A stretch of 59,152 nucleotides of DNA, taken from the NCBI GenBank assembly GCA_041663285.1, contig JBAZSP010000002.1:1-59152 (forward strand), in the 5' to 3' direction. The position numbers and the translations under genes are program-made. Below are positions 1 through 8,618 of the stretch, piece by piece; the first letter of the stretch is position 1, and every line of letters begins with the position of its first letter. The DNA comes from UBA1435 sp041663285. GTDB taxonomy: Bacteria > Patescibacteriota > Microgenomatia > UBA12405. The notes beneath the pieces were generated by a model, which saw nothing but the letters and a program-made list of their open reading frames with translations, was not told the origin of the DNA and made no database searches.

Positions 1-849
1 ACCCGGCTCGTTGAATCCGCCATGCCCGTCGCACCCCACCCCCCAATCCTGGCCAAAGATTACCATTTTTTCTAATTGCTCGTGAAACTTTTTTATTGCC
101 GTCTCTAGATTCTCCTCGCCAATCGGTGGAGAAACAAATCTGTTCTCGTCCTTAAATAAATATTTCCAGAAATTCCATTGCTCAGCCCGGTAAGTAAACG
201 GCATTTGGCTTATTGGCCCGATTTCTCTTTCTGCCCGGCTGAATTCGGTTTTCGTCCAGCCGTAATCATCCAGCGTCGCCAACTTATTTAGATGACCAAG
301 CGCTGTCTTTAGCTCTTCCGCTTCAATCTCTACCACTTCTAAAAATTGCCCGAATCCTCGGTGATTCTCTAAATTATCCAAGAGGTACGGTAGCAATCCC
401 CACCACATTCTGGCCTCGGTCGTTGTGCCCCCGGTAGCCGTACCCTTATTTAATTCCATTCCGGTTTTGTCCAGGGCTATAAGTAACTTCAAGTTAATGG
501 CCATTGCCACCAGCGTCATATCGCTTTTGTCTTTGGTCATTATTACTTTTCTCCCCGGCAACAATCCAATTTTGGCCGCTTCTGCAAAATTACCGATCTT
601 GCCGGCGTCTCTTGGTACCAAAAATTCTGTGGCTTTAATATTTTTATATTCATTTTTGCTCTCCTTTTTGATTGCAGTTTTTTCTGCCAGCGACTCTAAA
701 TCCAGCACCTCGGCCAATAATTCGTTAATTTCTACCGCCGTATTTCTATAACCCTCGGCCTCTCTTTCTTCTTTAACACTTTGCCAAAATAAATCTTTCC
801 ATTTATTCTGTAGTTCAGTCAAGTTACTGCCGTTTATTTTTGTCATCAT
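1..849 (-). CDS. Hypothetical protein, C-terminal end outside window
   Basis: I do not recognise this gene. The frame is open from an ATG at 849 down to base 1 with no stop, so at least 283 residues are encoded and the 3' end is missing. The start follows a second ATG codon in tandem (Met-Met-Thr-Lys). The visible protein is soluble-looking, charged and rich in Trp and Glu; it has a Gly-Thr-rich stretch near residue 140 and a Gly/Cys/Asp-rich stretch at the window edge. No signal peptide or membrane segment is seen. It is the last visible gene of the minus-strand run that begins with nrdR, with 81 bp between it and the preceding gene. Confidence 0.7.
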   Translation of the reverse strand, partial: MMTKINGSNLTELQNKWKDLFWQSVKEEREAEGYRNTAVEINELLAEVLDLESLAEKTAIKKESKNEYKNIKATEFLVPRDAGKIGNFAEAAKIGLLPGRKVIMTKDKSDMTLVAMAINLKLLIALDKTGMELNKGTATGGTTTEARMWWGLLPYLLDNLENHRGFGQFLEVVEIEAEELKTALGHLNKLATLDDYGWTKTEFSRAEREIGPISQMPFTYRAEQWNFWKYLFKDENRFVSPPIGEENLETAIKKFHEQLEKMVIFGQDWGVGCDGHGGFNEPG

Positions 850-930
850 AAGTAATTTATCATACAGAACCACTACGTCGCTTTCAACATCAGACCTATC
901 AAATAATTACCTACTTTATTCGAAACTGCT

Positions 931-1887
931 TTAATTAAGAGATATTTTTAAGCCGCATTTTGGGCATACCCGGGTTCCTTCTTTTAGTTCCTGCCCGCAG
1001 GGGCAAATATATTTCCCGTCAGCCCTCTTCTCAATCCCTAGCCTCACCAACCCGTTGGTTGATTGTAAGGTAAAAATACTCAATCCTCTTCCTTCTCCCA
1101 GCCAGGAGCCTCCATGGGCTCCTGCCGGATTTATCAAATGCCCCATTGACGCCATTAGCATTTCAAATAATCTATTATCACCCCTAGCTGCTACCATCGC
1201 CGTCTCCACTACCCGCATCATTTTCTCCTTATTCTTTACCTCGCCCTGATTTTCAAAAAACTGCCACCAGGCTTCATATTCCGGCATCAGTTCCCGGCAC
1301 TTATCAATCCACTTTTCCAGATCGTCAATTTTGAAGGCTATCGGCTGCTTTCTTACCCCTTCAACTCCATAAGCCGGATCCATAGTTATCCCCCCATTAG
1401 CCATTAATCTTTCTGCCAAATCCACCGACTCAAACCTGTTTAACAATAACGGAATTCCTCTGCCACGTAGTATCTTTGCATCTCCCGCTGTTTCCGCCAG
1501 CAGTATATTAAATCTGCCTTCGTCATACACACCTCCGTTAGCCGTCCCTTCATCTGCCGGGCTTATCCAAAAAATTAGATCATATCCGCCTTCCGCCAGT
1601 TCACACGCATTTCTGGTGGCAATTTCCTCTGCTCTGCGATGTTTGTTGTATTCCGGAAAATCCATTTCCGGCACACCTCCTCTGGATATAATTGGATCGG
1701 CCAAATTAATCCTGTCTAGTACGTCCTTTCCTTTCCCTTCCTCCAACCACACCCCCGCAATTTCCCTAACGGGATTCTTTCTTATATCATAAAACTTGCA
1801 CCCTTCTGCTCTAGTTACCATATACTTGTTGCTCGCAAGACTTAAGGCTCGGGCTATAACCGTAGCGGCACTGCCTAGGGATTCCAC
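931..1887 (-). CDS. Hypothetical protein with C-terminal zinc ribbon
   Basis: An unknown protein of 318 residues. The last 30 residues hold two CxxC-type pairs (Cys-Pro-Cys-Gly, then Cys-Pro-Lys-Cys-Gly) typical of a small zinc ribbon; the long N-terminal part matches no family I know. The start given is GTG, directly after an in-frame TAG, so it cannot lie further upstream; an ATG at codon 23 is an alternative. It lies 17 bp after the adenosyltransferase and so probably belongs to the ribonucleotide reductase operon. A link to deoxynucleotide metabolism is inferred from position only. Confidence 0.65.
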   Translation of the reverse strand: MESLGSAATVIARALSLASNKYMVTRAEGCKFYDIRKNPVREIAGVWLEEGKGKDVLDRINLADPIISRGGVPEMDFPEYNKHRRAEEIATRNACELAEGGYDLIFWISPADEGTANGGVYDEGRFNILLAETAGDAKILRGRGIPLLLNRFESVDLAERLMANGGITMDPAYGVEGVRKQPIAFKIDDLEKWIDKCRELMPEYEAWWQFFENQGEVKNKEKMMRVVETAMVAARGDNRLFEMLMASMGHLINPAGAHGGSWLGEGRGLSIFTLQSTNGLVRLGIEKRADGKYICPCGQELKEGTRVCPKCGLKISLN

Positions 1888-1904
1888 CTAGTTCCAAAAT
1901 TATT

Positions 1905-2378
1905 CTACTTTACAGCTCTTCCTAAAGTAAATAAGTAACTCGATAATCGATTCATGTATTTCAAAACCACCGGATCTAGTTTTTTTATTTTTGCCAGCGC
2001 CACCATTCTTCTCTCGCACCTTCTGGCTACCGTCCTCGCCCAGTTTAAATCAATATTTAGTTGTCCTCCCGCCTTTAAAAACTTCTCTACCGACTCCATT
2101 TCGCTCTCCGTTCTTTTAATATCCTCCTCCATTTGGCAAAGCGATTCCTCTAACGTTATCTCTTTTCCATAACCAGCCAAGTATGCCGATAAGTAATATA
2201 GATCAGAATTAATCCGATCCGAGACTTTCGTCAACTGATTTTTATGCATTACCAAGGCAATAACAGCCATCAATTCATCCAGCTCTCCTATTGCCTCAAT
2301 CAGCTGACTATCTTTCCCTACCCTCTTTCCGGTAACACCCGTCACCCCCTTGTCTCCCGACTTTGTCGTTATGGGCAT
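1905..2378 (-). CDS. pduO: PduO-type ATP:cob(I)alamin adenosyltransferase
   Basis: Predicted to transfer the adenosyl group of ATP to cob(I)alamin, making adenosylcobalamin. The N-terminus has the family's T-K-[ST]-G-D-K-G motif (residues 4-10) followed by a G-K-R-V-x-K-D block that binds ATP, and the C-terminal half has the helical R-x-x-E-R-R pattern (around residues 120-125). At 157 residues it is slightly short for the family. It lies 46 bp downstream of nrdJ, a B12-dependent reductase, which explains its role: supplying or repairing that enzyme's cofactor. No cobalamin synthesis genes are in the window, so B12 is probably salvaged (inference). Confidence 0.88.
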   Translation of the reverse strand: MPITTKSGDKGVTGVTGKRVGKDSQLIEAIGELDELMAVIALVMHKNQLTKVSDRINSDLYYLSAYLAGYGKEITLEESLCQMEEDIKRTESEMESVEKFLKAGGQLNIDLNWARTVARRCERRMVALAKIKKLDPVVLKYMNRLSSYLFTLGRAVK

Positions 2379-2389
2379 CTGTTGCTATT

Positions 2390-2417
2390 CGTAAATCTTA
2401 AATCGTAAATCTTAAAT
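2390..2417. repeat. Tandem 14-bp AT-rich repeat, two copies
   Basis: Two exact copies of CGTAAATCTTAAAT sit head to tail at 2390-2403 and 2404-2417, in the gap between nrdJ and the adenosyltransferase gene. The sequence is of the same type as the TAAATCCTAAAT-like spacers elsewhere in the window. Confidence 0.85.
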
Positions 2418-2424
2418 CGATTTT

Positions 2425-4956
2425 TTAGCTGCACTTCGAGTATCCGCAATACGCGTTGGAACATTTAAAACAGCCTTCTTCAGCATAAAGCGGTGATCCG
2501 CAATCCGGGCACGACGAAAACTTGCTCTCTTCGGCCGCCTGTTTTGTCCTCACCTCTGCCAACACTTGCTGATCAACCTTAAGGCCTTCAACTTTTGGCA
2601 CAACTAATTCCACCTTTTCTTCAGCAAACAAATTTAATTGCTCACCTCGCGAAATCTCCAACAGCGACTTTCCAACTGCATCAAACATACTCAATACCGC
2701 CCCATTCCCCAGCCCTACTCTTTGGCCACAGGAAATTCCTACCAGCTCTTCAGCCACTTCCTCCAGGCTAGCCCCATATTTTAAGCACAACGACGCCAGC
2801 CGTCCCGTAACCTCCGACGATCCGGCCAAATAGCCTCCGGATTTCCCCAAGGTTACAAATACTTCTACTGGCCCATCCCCCTCCTCAAAAAATACCGATG
2901 TGTACACTTTTCCCACATCACAAGTTTTCCGCAGCCTTACTCCCCTGGCGGCTTCCGGCGTTTTTCTTTTTACCGGTCCGGTCCGGATTATTATTTTTTC
3001 GTCTTTCCCGTTACCCTCTTTCTTTTCCTTAGTTACCTGTATTATCTCTTTCTCCCTCGAGCCAGTTCGATATATTGTTATACCTTTAGTATTTAGGTTA
3101 TAGGCTAATCGGTACGCCGATCTGACATCATCAACCGTAGCCTCTTTATGGAAATTTATCGTTTTGCTTACTGCATTATCAGTATATTTTTGAAAAGCCA
3201 CCTGGATTTTTATGTGCCACTCCGGCTCAATCTCCAAAGCCGTTCTAAAAACCTCTTTGACTTCGTCTGGTATCTCGTCTATTCCGGTTAATTTGCCGCC
3301 ATTTTTTATGATTTTATCAATCAGCTCCGGCCTGTCCAATCCGGATTCCTTTAATGAATTCATAAAAATCGGATTAAGCATCTGCAACACCTTCCCCTCA
3401 ACCGTATTTTTTTGGTACCCCAGCGAAAATGCCGGCTCAATTCCCGACGAGGCGTCGGCCACCATGCTGATTGTTCCGGTCGGGGCAATAGTCGTCAAGG
3501 CCATATTCCGTGGCCGATAGTCTGTTCCTTTATATACACTTATCTCCCAGGCGGGGAAAACCCCCCGAACTTTACCCAGTTCCTGGCTCGCCTCTCTAGC
3601 TTTTTCTGTAACAAAACGCATCACCTTCTCTGCCCACTCCACTCCTTCGGTCGAATCGTATCTTACCCCCAACTTAAACAACATGTCGGCAAACCCCATC
3701 ACTCCCAGACCGATTCTTCTGGTCTTGTCCACCATTTCTCTGATTTTAGCCACCGGAAATTCGTTAACCTCGACTACGTTATCCAAAAACCTGACGGCCA
3801 TTTTTACCACTCTCCCAAGCTCCTCCCAATCCAAACCTTTTCCGTCGCGCCCAGAAACCTCCGGCAAAACCATCCTGGCTAAATTAATGCTACCCAAATT
3901 ACAGGCGTCATAAGGCAATAGTGGCTGTTCGCCACATGGATTTGTCGATTCTATTTTGCCCATCGCCGGCACCGGATTCGAGGTTGATTCGTTCATCCGG
4001 TCAATAAAAACTAATCCCGGGTCACCGTACTGCCATGCCAGCCTGGTTATCAAATTAAAAACCTTATAGGCGTTCAACCGCATCTTTGTTTCTCCATTCC
4101 GGGGATTTATTAGTTCATAGCCTTCACCCTCCCGGGAAGCTTTCGCCCATTCATATAATTTACTTATCCCCTTCTCAATTTCCCGCAATCGAAGGTCTAC
4201 ATCCCGCAACCCCTCTGCCCTCCGTATATCTTCCACCACCTCTTCAGGAATAGAGTCATCGTCGGTAAATTTTTTATCCGTCTCCACCTTCTCCATAAAA
4301 GCGTTAGTGACTGCCAGCGATATGTTGAAATTGGTCAGGCTGTATTCATCCAGTTTTGCCACCGCAAATCTCAATACATCCGGATGATCAATCGAAAGCA
4401 TTCCCATATTCGCCCCCCGCCGCACTCCTCCCTGCTTAATTTGGGAAGTAACATCGTTATAAGCTTGCATAAATGACACTGGCCCTACCGTTGTTCCACC
4501 GCTGCTTTTAATGTAGTCACCGCACGGCCGTAACCGGGTAAACGAAAAACCAGTCCCGCCGCCACTTTTGTGGATTATTGCCATGTTCGACATTGTTTCC
4601 AAAATCGACTCCATCGAATCTTCTATGGGCAGCACAAAACAGGCCGAGAGCTGCTGGTGGGTCTTCCCTGCATTCACCAGGCAGGGTGTATTGGGCAAAA
4701 ATTTCTGCTCTGCCATCAAGCCATAAAAATCCAGCGCCAGATTTTCGACCCCCTCTCCTCCCACCCCAAATTTCCTCTCGGCTCCGGCAATGCTTACTGC
4801 CACCCGCCAAAAAATATCTTCTGCTTTTTCCAGGGCTTTTCCTTTCTCATCTTTTAAAGCATATCTGGTTTCGGCTATATACCTGGCATTATCCGATAAC
4901 TTCGGCTCTGCCAGCTTCCCCCGAGCCGTGCTTTGACGGTTATTTAGTTCGTCCAT
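2425..4956 (-). CDS. nrdJ: Adenosylcobalamin-dependent class II ribonucleoside-diphosphate reductase
   Basis: Reduces ribonucleotides to deoxyribonucleotides using a radical generated from adenosylcobalamin, needing no oxygen and no second subunit. The 843-residue protein has the reductase barrel with an active-site Cys near 106 (L-S-A-C), the Asn-Pro-Cys-Gly-Glu loop at 339-343 carrying the thiyl-radical Cys and catalytic Glu, and a P-T-G-T-I-S phosphate-binding loop further on. A TSCPD-type domain follows around 690-760. The protein ends in a cysteine-rich zinc ribbon of about 26 residues with a C-terminal Cys-Ser, fitting the redox-active tail. The start overlaps the end of nrdR by 17 nt, implying coupled translation. 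Regulation is expected through the NrdR boxes upstream of nrdR. Confidence 0.96.
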   Translation of the reverse strand: MDELNNRQSTARGKLAEPKLSDNARYIAETRYALKDEKGKALEKAEDIFWRVAVSIAGAERKFGVGGEGVENLALDFYGLMAEQKFLPNTPCLVNAGKTHQQLSACFVLPIEDSMESILETMSNMAIIHKSGGGTGFSFTRLRPCGDYIKSSGGTTVGPVSFMQAYNDVTSQIKQGGVRRGANMGMLSIDHPDVLRFAVAKLDEYSLTNFNISLAVTNAFMEKVETDKKFTDDDSIPEEVVEDIRRAEGLRDVDLRLREIEKGISKLYEWAKASREGEGYELINPRNGETKMRLNAYKVFNLITRLAWQYGDPGLVFIDRMNESTSNPVPAMGKIESTNPCGEQPLLPYDACNLGSINLARMVLPEVSGRDGKGLDWEELGRVVKMAVRFLDNVVEVNEFPVAKIREMVDKTRRIGLGVMGFADMLFKLGVRYDSTEGVEWAEKVMRFVTEKAREASQELGKVRGVFPAWEISVYKGTDYRPRNMALTTIAPTGTISMVADASSGIEPAFSLGYQKNTVEGKVLQMLNPIFMNSLKESGLDRPELIDKIIKNGGKLTGIDEIPDEVKEVFRTALEIEPEWHIKIQVAFQKYTDNAVSKTINFHKEATVDDVRSAYRLAYNLNTKGITIYRTGSREKEIIQVTKEKKEGNGKDEKIIIRTGPVKRKTPEAARGVRLRKTCDVGKVYTSVFFEEGDGPVEVFVTLGKSGGYLAGSSEVTGRLASLCLKYGASLEEVAEELVGISCGQRVGLGNGAVLSMFDAVGKSLLEISRGEQLNLFAEEKVELVVPKVEGLKVDQQVLAEVRTKQAAEESKFSSCPDCGSPLYAEEGCFKCSNAYCGYSKCS

Positions 4957-5428
4957 TTTTTACTTTGATAATTTTTAACCTTGGATTTGGGGGAAAATCC
5001 TTAATAAGCTTTTCAAAATCTTCAATATTTTTTATGCCCAAATAAATCGTGGCAAACCGGATATAAGCCACCGGGTCAACATTTTTCAGTTTCTCCATCA
5101 CCATTTTACCGATCTCGTGGCTTGGGATTTCCACACTCGGCCAATTTAGTAGCTTCATTTCCATTTCGTCAATTAACTTCGTCCTTTCTTCTCTGGCTAG
5201 TTTCCAGCAGGCCTTTTCAAAGCACCTTTCCAGCTTCTCCCGGCTATAATCTTCCACCCGCCCGTCCTTTTTGACTACCCTAAGCTCAATGTTGCCTACC
5301 TTCTCATAAGTAGTAAATCTTTTTTGGCACTTTAAACACTCCCTTCGTCTCCGGGTAGCCTTGCCCTCCTGGGCATCCCGGCTCTCCAAAACATTTGATT
5401 CATCAAAACCACAGTACGGACAAAGCAT
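4940..5428 (-). CDS. nrdR: Transcriptional repressor NrdR
   Basis: Nucleotide-sensing repressor of ribonucleotide reductase genes. The N-terminal zinc ribbon has Cys3, Cys6, Cys31 and Cys34, followed by the R-F-x-T-Y-E sequence characteristic of NrdR and an ATP-cone domain over roughly residues 50-140. Length (162) is close to the family norm of about 150-160. It is the first gene of the operon nrdR-nrdJ-pduO, so it likely represses its own operon. A short inverted repeat (GCTGAA/TTCAGC, 5440-5456) lies just before the start. No Shine-Dalgarno sequence is visible. Confidence 0.96.
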   Translation of the reverse strand: MLCPYCGFDESNVLESRDAQEGKATRRRRECLKCQKRFTTYEKVGNIELRVVKKDGRVEDYSREKLERCFEKACWKLAREERTKLIDEMEMKLLNWPSVEIPSHEIGKMVMEKLKNVDPVAYIRFATIYLGIKNIEDFEKLIKDFPPNPRLKIIKVKNGRTK

Positions 5429-5498
5429 TTATTTTTTAAGCTGAATTTATTTCAGCAACTTACAATAAAAATTAAAATGTAAACCCCACCTCCGCTAA

Positions 5499-5553
5499 AC
5501 ACTATTTATAGCGAATGTCTAAAATCATACCCACTGCCCATAGCGCCTGTCAA
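5499..5553 (-). promoter_or_regulatory. nrdR promoter with tandem NrdR-box-like operators
   Basis: On the minus strand a -35 TTGACA (5553-5548) and a -10 TATGAT (5529-5524) are separated by 18 bp. Two NrdR-box-like sites share the core CACT....ATAGCG. One is at 5499-5514, around the expected transcription start, with 13 of 16 matches to the consensus I remember (acaCwAtATaTwGtgt). A weaker one is at 5531-5546, inside the promoter spacer. They start 32 bp apart, about three helical turns, which is the spacing known for paired NrdR boxes. Binding there would block RNA polymerase. Confidence 0.8.
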
Positions 5554-5617
5554 CTATTAATCTGTACTACATTTAACTACAAAACTGTCTCATTTCCTCC
5601 AACCAAATCCGCATCAC

Positions 5618-6721
5618 TTATTTACTCAAGTTAGCTATTAGTCTTTCTCCTTTCCATATTAACCAAGCCATAATACTGGTTAAGCCAGTCGAAATTCCAA
5701 AAATTAATCCCTGCCATCCCAAATATACCGACCCAAAATCACCGTTAAGTCTGAACATCAACCTGGCCAGCAAATACAGAACCGTAAAATGGCTTAAATA
5801 AAATTGATAGGATATTTTGCCAAAAAACTGCCAAAATCTGCTTGTCAAAAATCCAAGTTCCCCTGACGAATCATCCGCCACCACCCCCAAAACCAGCCAC
5901 ATACTCAAAGCCTGAAACCACTCCCCAACAAATCCAAAAAGTTGGTATCTGGCCCACCAGGCCACTGCCACCAACCCCCACACCACCCCCTGCCTTCCCC
6001 ATCCTTTCTTAAACAAAATTCCCAAACTATTTTTCCACTCCGGAATAATCATCCCCAGGTAAAACAAATAAAAATAATTTGCATCAATAAAGTTATCTGA
6101 CCGAATTAACCATCTGGGAATCCAATACAGTCCGGCCACCACCAGCCACTGCCACCAACCTGTTATCTTTTCCTTTAATAACTTAAAAGCCGGAAAAAAC
6201 AACGTTGCCAAAACTATTACCCGCAAAGTCCAAGTCACCCCGCCTATATATAAATGTATCATCGTTAGGTTCAATCCCAACTCCTTAAGGGTCATTTGGA
6301 AATTCATCCAATAGTGATACCAATCACTTGCCGCTGCAAATCTTTGGTGTTCAAATCCGCCAGCTGTCATATATATTGCCGTTATTACCACCATCAGCCC
6401 GTACGCTGGATAAAGCCTGACAAATCTTTTCCCATAAAACCTCACTAATGTTGGCCAGCCAATATTTTTTCCTTGCCACCAATAACTCATCACCAACCCG
6501 GAAATCAAAAAAAATATTGTCACCGCCATCCCGCCATTTCCCACCAGCATCATTATTTGATTAATTTTACTTTGCCAATCCGTAAACTTAAAAATATTTT
6601 GCCCCCAAATATTGGCCTCGGCCGGTACTTTTAGCACCAAAAACGAATGGTTCAAGGCCACCAGCAGTGCTAACACTCCCCGTAGTCCATCTATTTTTTT
6701 GTTTCTCTCTCCCGGTCTCAT
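5618..6721 (-). CDS. Acyltransferase 3 family membrane protein (OafA/YrhL-like)
   Basis: Integral membrane acyltransferase that would transfer acetyl or similar groups onto extracellular glycans. The N-terminus has the family signature: K-I-D-G-L-R-G at about residues 9-15, followed by a conserved His (N-H-S-F) in the first membrane helix. A second block, I-F-F-L-I-S-G, lies near residue 70. About ten hydrophobic helices follow over 367 residues, with no extra SGNH domain. The acceptor cannot be told from sequence; cell-envelope polysaccharide or peptidoglycan is plausible given the wall genes in the window. It is convergent with nothing and stands alone between nrdR and secE. Confidence 0.85.
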   Translation of the reverse strand: MRPGERNKKIDGLRGVLALLVALNHSFLVLKVPAEANIWGQNIFKFTDWQSKINQIMMLVGNGGMAVTIFFLISGLVMSYWWQGKNIGWPTLVRFYGKRFVRLYPAYGLMVVITAIYMTAGGFEHQRFAAASDWYHYWMNFQMTLKELGLNLTMIHLYIGGVTWTLRVIVLATLFFPAFKLLKEKITGWWQWLVVAGLYWIPRWLIRSDNFIDANYFYLFYLGMIIPEWKNSLGILFKKGWGRQGVVWGLVAVAWWARYQLFGFVGEWFQALSMWLVLGVVADDSSGELGFLTSRFWQFFGKISYQFYLSHFTVLYLLARLMFRLNGDFGSVYLGWQGLIFGISTGLTSIMAWLIWKGERLIANLSK

Positions 6722-6791
6722 AATTGCCTATATTATGCTAAATCAATTTAATTTCAAGCCCCCCTTCGCAGGTACCAAACTAGCTTTATCC

Positions 6792-6800
6792 TGCTATAAT
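6792..6800 (+). promoter_or_regulatory. Extended -10 promoter of secE, leaderless
   Basis: TGCTATAAT, an extended -10 element, ends 5 bp before the secE ATG at 6806, so transcription should begin at or within a base or two of the start codon. No convincing -35 element is seen, as expected for an extended -10 promoter. Confidence 0.75.
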
Positions 6801-6805
6801 ACCTC

Positions 6806-7135
6806 ATGTCCAAAGTCCTCCAATATTTGAGGGAAGTACAGGTAGAGTTTAAAAACATCACCTGGCCCAAAAAAGACGCTTTAATCAAGCTAACAGTTGT
6901 GGTAATATCACTATCTGTCGTTATCTCCTTAATCTTGGGCGGATTTGATTACTTATTCACCCAATCTTTTGGCCTAATTAGCAATCTTAAAACCCAGCCT
7001 CAGGCTCCTCAAAATCCTGGTGCTTTGCCAATTTCGATTACGGTCGAACCATCGACCCCTTCGGCTTCTTTAGCTCAGTCACCAACCAAGAACCCGGCTC
7101 CAACCATTCTTAGCCCTCAACCTACCAAAAAATAA
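6806..7135 (+). CDS. secE: Preprotein translocase subunit SecE
   Basis: Small essential subunit of the SecYEG channel. The N-terminal half carries the SecE pattern: an amphipathic helix with E-V-x-x-E, the W-P-K motif near residue 20, and one membrane helix around residues 28-52. Bacterial single-helix SecE proteins are usually 60-70 residues; this one has a further 50-residue tail rich in Pro, Ser, Thr and Ala with no recognisable fold. It precedes nusG, the conserved bacterial order. The mRNA appears leaderless. Confidence 0.92.
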   Translation: MSKVLQYLREVQVEFKNITWPKKDALIKLTVVVISLSVVISLILGGFDYLFTQSFGLISNLKTQPQAPQNPGALPISITVEPSTPSASLAQSPTKNPAPTILSPQPTKK

Positions 7136-7206
7136 GTTTAAAAATTAATAAATTTGATATTTTAAATTGATTAGAAATTAGAAATTTAATATTAGAAATT
7201 AATATA
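7136..7206. repeat. AT-rich repeat spacer between secE and nusG
   Basis: Seventy bases consisting almost wholly of short TTAGAAATT and AAATTAAT-like units, including TTAGAAATTAGAAATTTAAT. The gap has no promoter-like GC content and no gene. It resembles the spacers before rplK (7804-7932) and rplL (24439-24587). Confidence 0.6.
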
Positions 7207-7803
7207 ATGCCTCAAACTTCCAACAAAACAACCAAAAAAGAGTTCCTTTTTCAACTCTCCGATTCGTCTCCCTCCTTCGATGCCGCTTGGTACGTCATCA
7301 ACACTTATTCCGGCCACGAATACAAAGTAATCGAAGCCCTCAAAACCCGCATCCGAACCATGGGCATTGAAAAGAAAATTTTTCAGGCCATAATCCCCAT
7401 CCAGCCCAAAATGGTTATTCGCCGCGGCCAAAAGGTTAAAACTCAAGAAAAAACTCTCCCTGGTTATGTTTTGATCCAAATGGTTCTGGAAGATGACTCC
7501 TGGGTAACCGTTCGAACCACTCAAGGTGTCACTGGTTTTGTTGGCATTGGCAACCAGCCATCCCCGGTATCCCAGGCCGAAGTTGACCAAATCCTCAAAA
7601 CCACCACCGAAGAAAAGCCCAAATACCAGGCTCCCTTCTCTATTGGTGACGTTGTCAAGATCACCAATGGCCCTTTTGCCGACTTTATCGGTACCATCGA
7701 TTCCATCGATCAGGAAAAAGGCAAAATTCGCTGCCTGGTCTCTTTTTTCGAACGCGAAACCCCGGTCGAGCTCGACTTTTTACAAGTCAGCAAGGAGTTA
7801 TAA
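7207..7803 (+). CDS. nusG: Transcription termination/antitermination factor NusG
   Basis: Binds RNA polymerase and couples it to the ribosome or Rho. The NGN domain begins at A-W-Y-V-I-N-T-Y-S-G-H-E (about residues 22-33) and the C-terminal KOW domain starts with a G-D-V-V-K-I-x-x-G-P-F-A motif (about 138-149). At 198 residues it is of normal length. It sits between secE and rplK, the universal order. No Shine-Dalgarno sequence precedes the ATG; the upstream region is AT-rich repeat. Confidence 0.97.
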   Translation: MPQTSNKTTKKEFLFQLSDSSPSFDAAWYVINTYSGHEYKVIEALKTRIRTMGIEKKIFQAIIPIQPKMVIRRGQKVKTQEKTLPGYVLIQMVLEDDSWVTVRTTQGVTGFVGIGNQPSPVSQAEVDQILKTTTEEKPKYQAPFSIGDVVKITNGPFADFIGTIDSIDQEKGKIRCLVSFFERETPVELDFLQVSKEL

Positions 7804-7932
7804 TTTTAAATCCTAATCATCAATATCTAATATCTAAATAAATCCAAAATTCAAATTATCAAATATTTTGATCGTTTAGAATTTAGGATTTTTGATTTAG
7901 AGTTTTAAAATTTAAGAATTAAATTTTGCATT
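7804..7932. repeat. AT-rich repeat spacer between nusG and rplK
   Basis: A 129-bp gap built of degenerate TAATATCTAA, AAATCCAAAATTCAAA and TTAGAATTTAGGATTTTTGATTT units. The pieces TTAGAATTTAGGATTT and its near complement recur before rplL and after 52.2 kb. No gene is seen. Confidence 0.65.
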
Positions 7933-8358
7933 ATGCCTAAAAAAATTAAAACCGTCGTCAAGTTAGCCATCCAGGCCGGTGCTGCCAATCCGGCTCCTCC
8001 GGTCGGTACCGCTCTCGGCCCCCAAGGTATCAAAATCATGGATTTCTGCAAGGAGTTCAACGAACAAACCGCCTCCATGAAGGGCTCTTTAATCCCCTGC
8101 GTCATCACTATTTTTGAAGACCGGAGTTTTTCTTTTGTAACCAAAAAACCTCCTGTTTCCGACATGATCAAAAAAGCCCTGGGTTTGTCCAAAGGGTCCG
8201 GAACCACCGGTCGGGAAAAAATCGGCAAAATTACCCAAGCCCAGATTACCAAAATCGCCACCGACAAACTACCGGATCTAAATACCCAAGATCTTGAAGC
8301 CGCCCGCCACATGGTCACCGGCACCGCCCGATCAATGGGATTAGAAATTATTGATTAA
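7933..8358 (+). CDS. rplK: 50S ribosomal protein uL11
   Basis: Binds the GTPase-associated region of 23S rRNA. The start has the L11 pattern of K-I-K-x-x-V-K-L-x-I-x-A-G-x-A-x-P-A-P-P-V-G-x-A-L-G, and the C-terminal RNA-binding domain ends with the G-T-A-R-S-M-G motif. The 141-residue length is exactly typical. The gene follows nusG and would normally be followed directly by rplA; here about 316 bp of odd sequence intervenes. Confidence 0.97.
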   Translation: MPKKIKTVVKLAIQAGAANPAPPVGTALGPQGIKIMDFCKEFNEQTASMKGSLIPCVITIFEDRSFSFVTKKPPVSDMIKKALGLSKGSGTTGREKIGKITQAQITKIATDKLPDLNTQDLEAARHMVTGTARSMGLEIID

Positions 8359-8366
8359 ATAGCAAA

Positions 8367-8618
8367 ATGCCAACATCTGACCAAAAATTTTTTAAAAAAT
8401 TAAAGGAAGCTCAGGCGTCTTTCCCCCTTCTTCGAAGCTCTCAAGGTGGACGATTAGAGTGTGGCCAAGAAGGCCGTGGGCTCCCTGCCTGTGATGTCTG
8501 GACAGTACAAAGACAACCTGGGATAGGTTCTCGATTAGATCCTCACCGCCTCCTACCCAAACAAGTCGCTCCAGAAATCACCTCCTGCAGAAATTGCCTA
8601 AGACGAGAAGCATTGTAG
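8367..8618 (+). pseudogene. Odd stretch between rplK and rplA, possible decayed gene
   Basis: The segment is richer in G and C than the gaps around it. One frame (8367-8618) is open for 83 codons and begins 8 bp after the rplK stop, but it encodes an Arg/Cys/Gln-rich sequence of low plausibility. Another frame (codon phase of 8452) reads like a natural protein from about 8404 to 8640, interrupted only by TAG at 8455, TAG at 8524, TAG at 8536 and TAA at 8599. Each could arise from a Gln codon by one C-to-T change. I cannot assign a function; a decayed insertion is my best reading. Confidence 0.35.

Noticed and set aside
3412..3882. 156-codon plus-strand open frame inside nrdJ
   Set aside because: Antisense shadow of a clearly conserved gene.
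5429..5520. Cobalamin riboswitch before the nrdR-nrdJ operon
   Set aside because: The leader is only about 90 nt, lacks the B12-box sequence and holds only one small hairpin.
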